Shown here: positions 43,479 through 52,414 of the stretch, piece after piece
Layout: the number at the start of each line of letters is the position of its first letter
Position numbering within the stretch: the first letter of the stretch is position 1
Source: Clostridium sp. 12(A)
Lineage (GTDB): Bacteria; Bacillota; Clostridia; Lachnospirales; Lachnospiraceae
DNA length: 64,000 bases
Reading direction: 5' to 3'
Assembly: GCA_000526575.1 (NCBI GenBank)
Contig: JAGI01000002.1
Location: 2,837,501 to 2,901,500, forward strand
Notes under the pieces: generated by a model
Database searches by the model: none
What the model was told of the DNA's origin: nothing
What the model saw: only the letters and a program-made list of their open reading frames with translations
Position numbers and translations under genes: made by a program

Positions 43479-44894
43479 TTACCTGATACTGAATGCATCG
43501 GCAAGAACGCATTTCCGTTTTCTGCAGAAAGATCTTGCTGAGGTAAGGCCTTCTCCTGTAGGTCCTGCAATGGTGAATGTGGTATGGCCTTCTCCGCCTG
43601 CTCCGATTCCTGCAAAGGATGGTGCATTTTTAACAAAGATTGTTGTTTCTAATATTTTTGCCATTTTGCTTAATTTCTCGACGTTCTGAGAGTGCATGAT
43701 TGCTGTATGACGGTTTCCCTGCTCTGCTTCATAGGCATATTCAATGGCAGTGTCCACGTCAGAAACACGTACAATTGGAAGGATGGGCATCATCATCTCT
43801 TCCTGAACAAACAGATCATCCTTTGGTACTTCCATGATAATCACACGAACAGAATCTGGTACCTTAACCCCCAGCTGATCCAGGATATAGACTGCGCTCT
43901 TTCCAACGAAGGAAGTCTTTGGGCCGCCTTTTTCTGTGGTTACAAGAGCTTTTAATTCCTCGATCTGCTGTCTATCTGTCATCAGATAAGCACCATTATC
44001 CTTCATATACTGAATGAGGTGATCACAGATGGAATCTACGGCAAATACTTCTTTCTCTGCAATGCAAGGAACATTATTGTCAAAGCTGCAGCCATCTACA
44101 ATATCCTTTGCTGCTTTTTTAATATCTGCGGTTTCATCAACGACCACAGGAGGATTGCCTGCACCTGCTCCGATGGCTTTCTTTCCGGAGGAGAGAACTT
44201 TCTTTACAATGGAAGGACCGCCGGTAGCAACTAAAAGGCGAACTTTGGGATTGCTTATCATTTTTTCCGTGTTTTCTAAAGATGGCTCTTCCACCATAGA
44301 GATTAAGTCAGAAGGAGCACCAGCTTCTATTAATGCTTTGTTTAACATCTTAACAAGAAGTCTGGACACCTTTTTTGCTCTTGGATGAGGGCTGAAAAGA
44401 ACGGTGTTTCCACCAGCGATCATGGAAATGGAGTTATTGATAATGGTCTCCGTTGGATTGGTGGTAGGAGTAATGGCTCCTATGACACCAAAAGGACAAT
44501 ACTCTATCAGAGTAAGACCGTTATCCCCTGTGACTGCCTCAGAAATCAAATCTTCTGTTCCAGGAGTCTTTTCCGCTGCCAGACGGTTCTTAATAAGCTT
44601 ATGCTCATAACAGCCTATCTCTGTCTCTTCCACTGCCAGTCTTGCGATCAGCTCTAAGTTTTCTTTGTTTAAGACCGTTTTTCGGATCACATCCACATAT
44701 TTCTGGCGGTCAGCCATGCCAGTATAAAGAAGTTTTTTCTGTGCCTTTTCAGAAGCTTCTATCGCCTCCTCTATTGTTGAGAAAAGACCGTATCCTTCTT
44801 TTCTTTTCTCTGTTACACTCATCATCTGTTCTGACTGAATCTCACGTAAAACCTGTTCTACCATTTGTTCAATTGCTTTTAAATCCATATCCAA
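43479..44894 (-). CDS. pduP: CoA-acylating aldehyde dehydrogenase (PduP-like) with encapsulation peptide
   Basis: 471 residues. The first ~20 residues form an amphipathic helix (LKAIEQMVEQVLREI) typical of microcompartment encapsulation peptides, joined by a short linker to the dehydrogenase. The catalytic Cys277 lies in NNVPCIAEK; VATGGPSIV and the C-terminal RKRKCVLADAFSIR are family features. It would oxidise the dehydratase product to acyl-CoA with NAD+. pduL lies 46 bases upstream and the alcohol dehydrogenase 43 bases downstream. Confidence 0.94.
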   Translation of the reverse strand: MDMDLKAIEQMVEQVLREIQSEQMMSVTEKRKEGYGLFSTIEEAIEASEKAQKKLLYTGMADRQKYVDVIRKTVLNKENLELIARLAVEETEIGCYEHKLIKNRLAAEKTPGTEDLISEAVTGDNGLTLIEYCPFGVIGAITPTTNPTETIINNSISMIAGGNTVLFSPHPRAKKVSRLLVKMLNKALIEAGAPSDLISMVEEPSLENTEKMISNPKVRLLVATGGPSIVKKVLSSGKKAIGAGAGNPPVVVDETADIKKAAKDIVDGCSFDNNVPCIAEKEVFAVDSICDHLIQYMKDNGAYLMTDRQQIEELKALVTTEKGGPKTSFVGKSAVYILDQLGVKVPDSVRVIIMEVPKDDLFVQEEMMMPILPIVRVSDVDTAIEYAYEAEQGNRHTAIMHSQNVEKLSKMAKILETTIFVKNAPSFAGIGAGGEGHTTFTIAGPTGEGLTSARSFCRKRKCVLADAFSIR

Positions 44895-44940
44895 GTGTCT
44901 CTACCTTCTTTCCCTTATTGTAAATCTGTTTTAGAAATCC

Positions 44941-45582
44941 TTACCGTTCTTTTCTAATGATTACATGATCACCATTGCTTAATGAAAAGGCATTGGCTTC
45001 ATCAACGTCTACGTGCATTTCCAATGCAAACTGATCCGATATACGAACCAGAACATCTCCAAATACACCCCGTCTTTCGCCAAATGTCTCTACTTCTACC
45101 ATATCTTTGTCCTTCAGACCCAGAGCATCTGCCTGTACAGGCGTCATATGGATATGGCGTAAAGCAACAATCGCACCATTCGAAAGAGAAACAATGCCTT
45201 GGGGACCGATTAAATCCAGTCCCGGGGTTCCTGTTAAGTCTCCGGATTCCTTTATGAGAGGACGGATTCCAAGACGGAAACTGTCGGTCTTTGATACTTC
45301 GACCTGACTTTGTTTTCTCACTGGTCCAAGAATCCGTACCCGTTCAAATTCTCCCTTAGGGCCTCGTATTGTTACTGTCTCATTGCTTGCAAACTGTCCC
45401 GGCTGTTTTAAGTCGCTTTTCCTGGTCAGTTCATAATCCTTTCCGTAAAGTATGTCTAAATCCTGTCTGGATACATGGACATGCCGGTTCGATACCCCAA
45501 TGGGAACTTTATGTATGTCATAATCTTTCATTTTCTCCATTACCCGCCTGGTAACAAGCTTGATTAATTCTTCTTTATCCAT
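44941..45582 (-). CDS. pduL: Phosphate propanoyltransferase PduL
   Basis: 213 residues. An N-terminal targeting helix (DKEELIKLVTRRVMEKM) is followed by two PduL half-domains. The zinc-site histidines are His34 and His36 in NRHVHVSR, His143 and His145 in RHIHMTP, and His190 in EMHVDVDEAN. It converts acyl-CoA to acyl-phosphate and frees CoA within the shell; acetate kinase encoded at 56897-58090 can then make ATP. Confidence 0.95.
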   Translation of the reverse strand: MDKEELIKLVTRRVMEKMKDYDIHKVPIGVSNRHVHVSRQDLDILYGKDYELTRKSDLKQPGQFASNETVTIRGPKGEFERVRILGPVRKQSQVEVSKTDSFRLGIRPLIKESGDLTGTPGLDLIGPQGIVSLSNGAIVALRHIHMTPVQADALGLKDKDMVEVETFGERRGVFGDVLVRISDQFALEMHVDVDEANAFSLSNGDHVIIRKER

Positions 45583-45619
45583 GATTCCCTTTTCCTTTTG
45601 AACTGGTTTTTACTCCTTA

Positions 45620-45895
45620 TTATAATTTTGGCAAAATCTTCTCCACATCTGTATGAGGTCTTGGAATGACATGGCAGGATACCACTTCCCCTACATTTGC
45701 CGCAGCCGCTGCACCTGCGTCTACGGATGCTTTTACAGCGCCTACGTCTCCGCGAACCATAATTGTTACAAGACCAGAACCGATTTTTTCGTATCCTATC
45801 ATTGTTACATTTGCTGCTTTCGTCATTGCGTCTGCTGCTTCAATTGCGCCTACCAGACCTTTTGTTTCCACCATTCCTAATGCTTCATTAGACAT
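45620..45895 (-). CDS. BMC-H microcompartment shell protein (PduA-like)
   Basis: 91-residue single BMC domain that forms hexamers tiling the shell facets. [18 protein letters not shown] opens the fold, and [22 protein letters not shown] and [13 protein letters not shown] follow. It is nearly identical to the BMC-H at 50348-50626 (same length, same start, [13 protein letters not shown] against VLP), so the two are recent duplicates. It lies between metK and pduL. Confidence 0.97.
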   Translation of the reverse strand: MSNEALGMVETKGLVGAIEAADAMTKAANVTMIGYEKIGSGLVTIMVRGDVGAVKASVDAGAAAAANVGEVVSCHVIPRPHTDVEKILPKL

Positions 45896-45939
45896 TTGTT
45901 TTTCCTCCTATTTTTTGTTATACGAACCTTCTATTAAAA

Positions 45940-47124
45940 TTAAAATGCTAACTGTCTTAATATCCATGCCTTATCTGTTTCTTCCCAGCAAAATCCCTGA
46001 TTTGTTCTTCCAAAATGCCCGTAAGCGGCTGTCTTTTGGTATTGGGGCCTTAGAAGCTTTAATTTGGAAATGCAATCGGAGACGCCAAAAGAGAACACAT
46101 TTTTTACAAGCGCTTCCATCTGATGATCGGAAATGGTACCGGTTCCAAAGGTGTTGACCGTAATTGCCTCTGGCTCGATACCTCCGATGACATATGCAAG
46201 CGCTACTTCACATCTGTCTGCCAGACCTGAGGCAACAATGTTCTTTGCCACGTAGCGAGCCATATAGGCTGCCGAGCGGTCTACTTTCGTAGGATCTTTG
46301 CCAGAAAAAGCACCTCCGCCATGCTTTCCAATGGTACCATAGGTATCCACCATAATCTTTCTTCCGGTGACTCCCGTATCCCCAGCCGGACCTCCTATGA
46401 CAAAACGTCCCGTAGGATTGATATGGATTCTTGTCTCAGGCGTTATAAGGCCGGAATCTATCACCGGCTCAATGACCATACAGCGGATGAATGCATGAAG
46501 TACCTCCCGGCTAACTGCTTCGCTGTGCTGGGCAGATACAACAATGCTGTGTATTCCCACAGGTTCACCTGCCTGGTTGTAGCGCACAGTAACCTGGGTC
46601 TTTCCATCCGGATATAAAAAAGATGCTCCCTGGGTCTTTCTAACAGAATCAAGCCGCTCTGCCAGACGGTTTGCCAGATAACAGGGCAGAGGCATCAGAC
46701 TCTCTGTCTCATTGACCGCATAGCCGTACATGACACCCTGGTCTCCTCCGCCAAGCACTTCCATCTCCCCTTCTTTGCCTTTGGTGACACCAAGGGAAAT
46801 GTCTGGAGACTGATTATGTATATTGGTAAATATCATGCAGGTATCTGCATCAAACCCTTTTCCAGGTTCCACATATCCAATGTCTCTGATAACCTTCCTG
46901 GCGGTTTCCACCACATCAATCCGGGCGGTTGAGGTGACTTCTCCTGCCAGCATCAGGGTGTTTGTAGAAGCCATGACCTCTACTGCCACTCTGGATGCTG
47001 GGTCTTCCTTCAAATACGCATCTAAAATCCCATCTGCAATCTGGTCACAGACTTTATCCGGATGCCCCTTTGTAACGGATTCAGAGGTCACCAAATAGGT
47101 TCTATCCTTGCACCTTTCAAACAT
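45940..47124 (-). CDS. metK: S-adenosylmethionine synthetase encoded inside the microcompartment operon
   Basis: 394 residues, full length. ATP and methionine motifs are intact: GHPDKVCDQ at 20-28, GGGDQGVMYG, and HGGGAFSGKDPTKVDRS. It differs from typical housekeeping MetK in places (GGIEPEAITVNTFGTG where AIGVAEP-type sequence is usual). It lies 24 bases after the second aldehyde dehydrogenase and 44 before a shell gene, on the same strand. This suggests a dedicated SAM supply for the glycyl radical activase. No targeting helix is seen. Confidence 0.93.
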   Translation of the reverse strand: MFERCKDRTYLVTSESVTKGHPDKVCDQIADGILDAYLKEDPASRVAVEVMASTNTLMLAGEVTSTARIDVVETARKVIRDIGYVEPGKGFDADTCMIFTNIHNQSPDISLGVTKGKEGEMEVLGGGDQGVMYGYAVNETESLMPLPCYLANRLAERLDSVRKTQGASFLYPDGKTQVTVRYNQAGEPVGIHSIVVSAQHSEAVSREVLHAFIRCMVIEPVIDSGLITPETRIHINPTGRFVIGGPAGDTGVTGRKIMVDTYGTIGKHGGGAFSGKDPTKVDRSAAYMARYVAKNIVASGLADRCEVALAYVIGGIEPEAITVNTFGTGTISDHQMEALVKNVFSFGVSDCISKLKLLRPQYQKTAAYGHFGRTNQGFCWEETDKAWILRQLAF

Positions 47125-47148
47125 TCCTTCAACCTGCTTTCTCGATGA

Positions 47149-48462
47149 TTAACGGAGGGCGAAGCCGTCGGTCAGTGTACACCTTCTCCTCCGGGTAAAA
47201 TGCCTTGCAGTGGCAGTTCCCTCTCCGGTCGTGGTTGCAACCGTAAAACTGGCGTGCCCTTCCAGATCAAATCCAACTCCCAGTAAAGACGGACCGTTTT
47301 TTATAAATACAGAGGTCTGCATCTTTTTTGCTGCACGGCTTAAATGTCCAATACACTGGGAATGAATGGTGGCTGTGTGCTTCAGTCCCTGTTCCACTTC
47401 AAGAGCCGTCTCCAATGCTTCATCAAAATCAGTAACCTTAATCAGAGGGACCAGGGGCATTAAAAGCTCAAGAGTCACAAAGGGATGGGTCTTATCCGTT
47501 TCTGCCACAATCAGCTTTACAGGAGATGAACAGGAAATTCCTGCGCTGGCAAGTATCTTATCAGCACTTTTTCCTTCCAGCTTTTTATTCACCATTAAGT
47601 CTTCTGTTACAGCAGCTTTAAGAAGCTTTTGAATCTCTTCCTCGCTCTTTACATAATAGACCCCGTTCTTTAAAAGCTGATAAATAAAAGCGTCTGCTGC
47701 CTGCTCTGTCACGATCATGCACTTTTCGGAGGTACACATTAAATTGTGATCAAAGGCTGCACCGCGGACAATGTCATACGCTGCCTGCCTGATATCAGCC
47801 GTCTCATCTACAATTGCAACCGGGTTTGCCGGTCCTGCTGCAATCACCCGTTTACCGGAAGCCATTGCCTGATTCAGAGAGTCCGCACATCCGGTGCACA
47901 CCACCAGGTCTACATCCGGGTGACTCATAATCTCTTTTGTATATCCCATAAGACTTTCATGGAGCGTTACCACAAGATCCGGAATATTACAGGTGGTGAA
48001 TACGGCATTGCTAATCACCGCTGTCACCAGCTGGGATACCCGCAGTGCTCTGGGATGAGGGCAATGTATCACGCTATTTCCTGCTGCAAGCATACCAATG
48101 GTATTATTAATGAGGGTCGCGCAAGGGCTGGTGGAGGGCAAAACCGCACACACAACGCCTACGGGAGCAAGCTCATATAGAGTCATGCCGTGATCCCCTG
48201 TGTTGATTTCTGAAATGAGATCCTCCACACCTGGAGTTTTTTCTATGGCAAGACGAATTTTCTCCGTCTTATCCGCTTCATTTCCCATACAGGTCTCTGC
48301 CACAGTCAGTGCCGCCAGTTCTCCTGCCATGGGGCGAAGTGCCGCTCTTACGGCTTCTACAACTTCACGCCGCTCATTTAAAGTCAGCTCTGCATATTTT
48401 GCGGATGCGGTCTTTGCTGCTGATACCGCAGCCGTTACACTGGAGTAAATACTGCTAATCAT
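47149..48462 (-). CDS. Second CoA-acylating aldehyde dehydrogenase, lacking an encapsulation peptide
   Basis: 437 residues, about 34 shorter than the PduP at 43479-44894 because the N-terminal targeting helix and linker are missing. The catalytic Cys243 (NLMCTSEK) and the C-terminus RRRRCTLTDGFALR are kept. The segment VCTGCADSL replaces the usual ATGGP-type loop, which may change cofactor or substrate handling. GGAGG precedes the start, 45 bases after the pentamer gene. It may be a second isozyme, a heteromeric partner of PduP or a structural paralogue. Confidence 0.88.
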   Translation of the reverse strand: MISSIYSSVTAAVSAAKTASAKYAELTLNERREVVEAVRAALRPMAGELAALTVAETCMGNEADKTEKIRLAIEKTPGVEDLISEINTGDHGMTLYELAPVGVVCAVLPSTSPCATLINNTIGMLAAGNSVIHCPHPRALRVSQLVTAVISNAVFTTCNIPDLVVTLHESLMGYTKEIMSHPDVDLVVCTGCADSLNQAMASGKRVIAAGPANPVAIVDETADIRQAAYDIVRGAAFDHNLMCTSEKCMIVTEQAADAFIYQLLKNGVYYVKSEEEIQKLLKAAVTEDLMVNKKLEGKSADKILASAGISCSSPVKLIVAETDKTHPFVTLELLMPLVPLIKVTDFDEALETALEVEQGLKHTATIHSQCIGHLSRAAKKMQTSVFIKNGPSLLGVGFDLEGHASFTVATTTGEGTATARHFTRRRRCTLTDGFALR

Positions 48463-48507
48463 ATGAATTCTTACCTCCTTTCCTTTAAAGCTGACAAGGA
48501 GAGCCTT

Positions 48508-48771
48508 TTAACCTACGACGGTATCAACGATTCCAATAATCGCCATGTCAATAACAGCTTCCCGCTTCTTCTTATCTACGCGGACAGAAGAACCCTGGCC
48601 AATTAAAACGATTTCGCCCACTCCTGCCCCTACATAATCTACTGCCACTTCTTCAGAATCTATGAAATTACCTTGGGAATCAATCCTGCGAACGATCATC
48701 AGCTTGTAGCCCGTTAAGGTCTCATCTTTCCTGGTCGCTACAACAGTACCTGTAATCTTTGCCAGTCTCAC
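48508..48771 (-). CDS. BMC-P pentameric vertex protein (EutN/CcmL/PduN family)
   Basis: 87 residues, all within the family fold. MRLAKITGTVVATRKDETL opens it, and DYVGAGVGEIVLIGQGSSVR and AIIGIVDTV follow. Pentamers cap the twelve vertices of the shell and close it. This is the only vertex protein in the locus. It lies between the extended BMC-H and the second aldehyde dehydrogenase. Confidence 0.96.
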   Translation of the reverse strand: MRLAKITGTVVATRKDETLTGYKLMIVRRIDSQGNFIDSEEVAVDYVGAGVGEIVLIGQGSSVRVDKKKREAVIDMAIIGIVDTVVG

Positions 48772-48840
48772 TTACGTTCCCTTTCCTTTCCCGGCCACAA
48801 AAATTCCCCACGAACTTTGTGTACCGCCTAAATCCTGAGA

Positions 48841-49548
48841 TTAATTTTTTGTTTTATGTCCAGCCGTTTTTTTCGTTCCGGATGGGGTTGCAGAAGATTT
48901 CTCTTTTCCCGCCTGCGGTTCAGTCTGTAATTCAGACTGAGCTCCAGCCTGTGGTTCCTGAGCTGATTTTTCTTCTGCTGCCTGTTCCACTAATGCTGGT
49001 TTTTCTTCTAATTTATCTTCTAGTTGAACTGCTGATTCAACTGCGGGTTCAACTACTGGTTTAATTTCTGCTTTAAATGCTGATTCAGCTTTTGGTTTAA
49101 CTTCTGGTTTAACTTCTATTTGAACTTCTGATTTTTCTTCTACTTCTGGTTCTACCGTCTCTTTTATAGCTACTTTTACGACTGTCTTCCCTGTTATCGC
49201 ATCTTCCTTTTCTGTCTGCGTTTGCACATGAGCAGAATCGGACGGCTGTATGGGCGCATCTGTTTTTGTGTTTTTAGCAGCTCCAAAAATCTGTTCCACA
49301 GAATCTGCAGGCCGGGCAATGACCTTAAAGGACACCAGCTTCTGGTTTTCCAATCCTGTCTGCTTTCCTGCGCTTACAGCCGCATTGACTGCTCCCACAT
49401 CTCCGGCAACCTTAACGGTCATATAGCCTTGACCTTTGGAGTTTTCAATCTCCAGAATTGTTACATTGGCTGCTTTGACCATGGTATCTGCTACCAGCAC
49501 TGCCGTTGACAATCCCTGGATTTCTACCAATCCTAATGCCTGTTTCAT
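48841..49548 (-). CDS. BMC-H shell protein with a long acidic Pro/Glu/Lys-rich tail
   Basis: 235 residues. Residues 1-92 are a complete BMC domain (ALGLVEIQGLSTAVLVAD, then VKVAGDVGAVNAA and KVIARPADSVEQIF). Residues 93-235 form a low-complexity extension built of VEPEVEEK, EVKPEVKP and similar units. It ends in a small basic tail KKTAGHKTKN. The DNA holds an exact 12-base tandem repeat at 49094-49117. EutK and PduK also carry tails, but with a helix-turn-helix or metal-site module, which I do not see. The tail may bind cargo or link compartments. Confidence 0.9.
   Translation of the reverse strand: MKQALGLVEIQGLSTAVLVADTMVKAANVTILEIENSKGQGYMTVKVAGDVGAVNAAVSAGKQTGLENQKLVSFKVIARPADSVEQIFGAAKNTKTDAPIQPSDSAHVQTQTEKEDAITGKTVVKVAIKETVEPEVEEKSEVQIEVKPEVKPKAESAFKAEIKPVVEPAVESAVQLEDKLEEKPALVEQAAEEKSAQEPQAGAQSELQTEPQAGKEKSSATPSGTKKTAGHKTKN
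49094..49117. repeat. Tandem 12-base repeat in the BMC-H tail
   Basis: Two exact copies of GGTTTAACTTCT, encoding EVKP twice on the minus strand; degenerate copies continue on both sides. Slippage here would change the tail length without a frameshift. Confidence 0.7.
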
Positions 49549-49570
49549 TGAATCACCTCACAACTTATGT

Positions 49571-50305
49571 TTACTGTAAGACAATGTTTAATAACCTTGC
49601 CCTGTCTTTTGCTAAATCTGTAATGATGTCCCCCTCTTTTAAAAGAAGTACTCCATCTGATGCATGTTCTTCTACATTGGATGCCGTTATGAGCCTTTTC
49701 CCATGGGTTTCACAATTACTGGTCTTTTCCTTTTCAGTAACGCTCTTAAAGGAATCTGACCGGGAAAGACTTTTACAGGAACCGATTTCTATTCCATATT
49801 CCAAAAGCTTTCTGTAATAAGATAAAATCTGCTCCTGATAGGCTGGCTGTTCCTTTCCTGAAAATGGAGTAAGTCCGGACTGTAAAAACAGAATTCTGCT
49901 TCCCGCCCGAAAACAAGCTGCCAGCCAGATAGTCTCAAAGGTATCGTGAATGCACAGAGCGGTCTTTACCGCCACCTCTGTGGTAACCACTGGAAAAACC
50001 GTGACTGCATCTTCTAAATCTGACGGAATCCCCTGGGAAGCATACCGTACTCCTTCACAGGATGAAAAATTTCTAAAACAGGCTTCCCGTCCCTCCGCCT
50101 GCCATTCATCAGGAATGACAGGGCAGACACGGTATTCACCTGTTTTATGTATTTCTTCTAAAAATTCGTAATATCTTTCATCCCAGGCTGAGGTACAGAC
50201 CATATACAAGCGATTTTTTTCTCTTTTTTCCTCTTCTTCCAGTCTCTTTAAGATTTTTAGCACCAGCTGCTTTAGCTGCTCTTCACTGATCGTCAATTCA
50301 TCCAC
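49571..50305 (-). CDS. Microcompartment-associated flavoprotein-like protein of unknown function
   Basis: 244 residues. The N-terminal ~28 residues (EEQLKQLVLKILKRLEEEE) form an amphipathic helix like the encapsulation peptides of PduP and PduL. An alpha/beta domain follows (VVTTEVAVKTALCIHDTF, LAACFRAGSRILFLQSGL). The C-terminal part ends ITASNVEEHASDGVLLLKEGDIITDLAKDRA in outline. It resembles the hypothetical protein found between shell genes in clostridial eut/pdu loci, sometimes called flavoprotein; I cannot assign a reaction. The helix suggests a lumen location. Confidence 0.65.
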   Translation of the reverse strand: MDELTISEEQLKQLVLKILKRLEEEEKREKNRLYMVCTSAWDERYYEFLEEIHKTGEYRVCPVIPDEWQAEGREACFRNFSSCEGVRYASQGIPSDLEDAVTVFPVVTTEVAVKTALCIHDTFETIWLAACFRAGSRILFLQSGLTPFSGKEQPAYQEQILSYYRKLLEYGIEIGSCKSLSRSDSFKSVTEKEKTSNCETHGKRLITASNVEEHASDGVLLLKEGDIITDLAKDRARLLNIVLQ

Positions 50306-50347
50306 CTCATTTCTGGTAACGGGGCTATCATCGCCCCATAACCATAT

Positions 50348-50626
50348 TTACTGAAGAGTTGGAAGAACTTTTTCAACGTCAGTATGAGGACGTGGAATTA
50401 CATGAGTAGAAACGAGTTCACCTACGGATGCTGCTGCGGAAGCCCCTGCATCTGTTGCTGCCTTTACAGCTCCAACATCTCCTCTTACCATAACAGTTAC
50501 AAGTCCTGAACCGATTTTTTCATATCCAACTAATGTCACGTTTGCTGATTTTACCATTGCATCTGCTGCTTCAATTGCTCCTATTAAGCCTTTTGTCTCT
50601 ACCATACCTAATGCATCTGCGCTCAT
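50348..50626 (-). CDS. BMC-H microcompartment shell protein (PduA-like)
   Basis: 92-residue single BMC domain, a close paralogue of the protein at 45620-45895. It carries [36 protein letters not shown] and [16 protein letters not shown]. It should be a major facet hexamer. It lies 37 bases after the trimeric shell gene. Confidence 0.97.
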   Translation of the reverse strand: MSADALGMVETKGLIGAIEAADAMVKSANVTLVGYEKIGSGLVTVMVRGDVGAVKAATDAGASAAASVGELVSTHVIPRPHTDVEKVLPTLQ

Positions 50627-50663
50627 TGTAAAGCCTCCTTATGATTCCTGAATGTTTTTTTAG

Positions 50664-51437
50664 TTAAATGTAAGGGGTCTCAGAGGTTTTTGGTTCATCT
50701 CCCAAGGCTCCAAGCATTTTCTTGCCTGCTTCGATGGCGGCCTGCACGGCCTGCCTTACTGCTCCGGAATCTCCGGTAAAGGTTAGGATTACCTCGTTGG
50801 AATAGCTGGTTCCTGATGCCGGGGAGCTATAGCCCACCACTTCAACATTGGCTGCTTTAACTGCAATATCAGCCAAAACAGTACCAATGGCTGCGGGACC
50901 TGCACAGGTCATTCCAAATGCCTTGCCTACCGGTGCTCCAAGTGCCTTTTCCAGACAGTAGCTGGCTCTTGCCGTATACTGGAATTCCAGATGTCCTGCA
51001 TCATTGGAGTAAACATCTCCAAAGTATTTTGGAAGTACCTGAAGTGCGATTTCCACTGCTCTTCTGGCATCGGATACATCTTCTGCACCGATATAGATTA
51101 AACTTCCGTGTCCGGCTCCGCCTTTGGTATCTCTTGGAAGCTCTACAGAAATAATCTCTGTATTGGTTGCCTTTACTGCTTCATCTACAGCCCATATCTG
51201 GGGGCCGGCTCCGACTCTGCCCCCAATAATACCAACCGAACGGTACTTACCTAATTTCATAGCCTCGGCAAGCATTGGGTCAACACTGGCAATTACAAGT
51301 CCTATGGTATCACCAATGGCAGTTCCCACAAATTCAGTCATCCCGATTCCGTTAGCTGCCGGACGTGTTGTTTCTTTCTTGATTCCAAGCTCATCAGATA
51401 CTTGTTTCATTACTTTTTCAATTAACTGCTGATCCAT
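50664..51437 (-). CDS. BMC-T trimeric shell protein (PduB-like)
   Basis: 257 residues with two fused BMC domains (about 35-145 and 150-245), forming pseudohexameric trimers. The N-terminal helix (QLIEKVMKQVSDELG) resembles the PduB extension that links shell and lumen. GSGTSYSNEVILTFTGDSGAVRQA and GAGHGSLIYIGAEDVSDARRA mark the two halves. It lies 26 bases after the activase gene and is the only trimer gene of the locus. Confidence 0.95.
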   Translation of the reverse strand: MDQQLIEKVMKQVSDELGIKKETTRPAANGIGMTEFVGTAIGDTIGLVIASVDPMLAEAMKLGKYRSVGIIGGRVGAGPQIWAVDEAVKATNTEIISVELPRDTKGGAGHGSLIYIGAEDVSDARRAVEIALQVLPKYFGDVYSNDAGHLEFQYTARASYCLEKALGAPVGKAFGMTCAGPAAIGTVLADIAVKAANVEVVGYSSPASGTSYSNEVILTFTGDSGAVRQAVQAAIEAGKKMLGALGDEPKTSETPYI

Positions 51438-51463
51438 TCTTTTCCTCCAGTCTCAATTTGAAT

Positions 51464-52381
51464 TTATCCACCAATTACGCACCGAAAACCGTACTTTTCC
51501 ACAACTTCCTTACACTCTGTAAGATCTTCCGGATTCAGTGGCTTTACATGTTCCAGTTCGTACTTCTTCCCTAACAGCTCATATTTGTTCTCTCCAAAGG
51601 AATGGTAGGGAAGAAGGTGTATGGTTCTGATACCTGTCAGTTTTTTTGCATATGCTGCAATTTCACCAATCGCCTCCAGGGAATCATTGAAACCTGGAAT
51701 CACAGGAACCCGGATTACCGTATCTGATATCTGGGTAATATGGGGAGCATTTTTTAATACCACTTCATTGTCCGCTCCCGTAAACCGCTTATGCTGTTCC
51801 GGGTTCATATGCTTGATATCCAAAAGAACCGTATCTACATATGGGATAACCTGTTCTACCGCTTCCTCCGTTCCGATTCCGGTGGTCTCAATGGCAGTGT
51901 TCCAGCCCTGCCCCTTACTGGCTTTTAAAATCTCTGCTGCAAACTCATACTGCACCAGTGGCTCACCGCCAGAGAGGGTGACTCCCCCTCCGGAGCGGCG
52001 GTAAGTAGTGGCATCTTTTTTTAATTCCCGTATCACCTGCTGAACGGACATGGTCTTTCCTTTAGAAACAAGGGCTCCTGCCGGACATGCATTGGCACAT
52101 TCTCCGCAGCTGGTGCATACTTTTCTGTCTATCCAGTTTTCATTTTCCGTGCTGATGGCTCCTGCTTTGCACACATTGATACAGCGTCCGCAATGAATGC
52201 ACTCATCTTTTTTATACATCATGACCGGCTTCATACTCTGGGATTCCGGATTACTGCACCACTGGCAGGAGAGAGGACAACCCTTTAAAAATACGATTGT
52301 ACGGATTCCCGGACCATCGTGCAGGGAAAACCGCTGGATATCAAATACGGTTCCCGTCAGATTATAATTAATTGACTCCAT
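51464..52381 (-). CDS. Glycyl radical enzyme activase (radical SAM)
   Basis: 305 residues. The radical SAM cluster motif is Cys35-x3-Cys39-x2-Cys42 (GCPLSCQWC). Two ferredoxin-type [4Fe-4S] motifs follow (CIHCGRCINVC and CTSCGECANAC, about 62-108), as in dehydratase and pyruvate-formate-lyase-2 activases. SGGEP is the SAM-binding segment. It generates the glycyl radical on the dehydratase encoded 33 bases upstream, consuming SAM. There is no targeting helix. Confidence 0.96.
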   Translation of the reverse strand: MESINYNLTGTVFDIQRFSLHDGPGIRTIVFLKGCPLSCQWCSNPESQSMKPVMMYKKDECIHCGRCINVCKAGAISTENENWIDRKVCTSCGECANACPAGALVSKGKTMSVQQVIRELKKDATTYRRSGGGVTLSGGEPLVQYEFAAEILKASKGQGWNTAIETTGIGTEEAVEQVIPYVDTVLLDIKHMNPEQHKRFTGADNEVVLKNAPHITQISDTVIRVPVIPGFNDSLEAIGEIAAYAKKLTGIRTIHLLPYHSFGENKYELLGKKYELEHVKPLNPEDLTECKEVVEKYGFRCVIGG

Positions 52382-52414
52382 GCCGACTCCCTTCTTTTTC
52401 TATGCCGGAACCCT

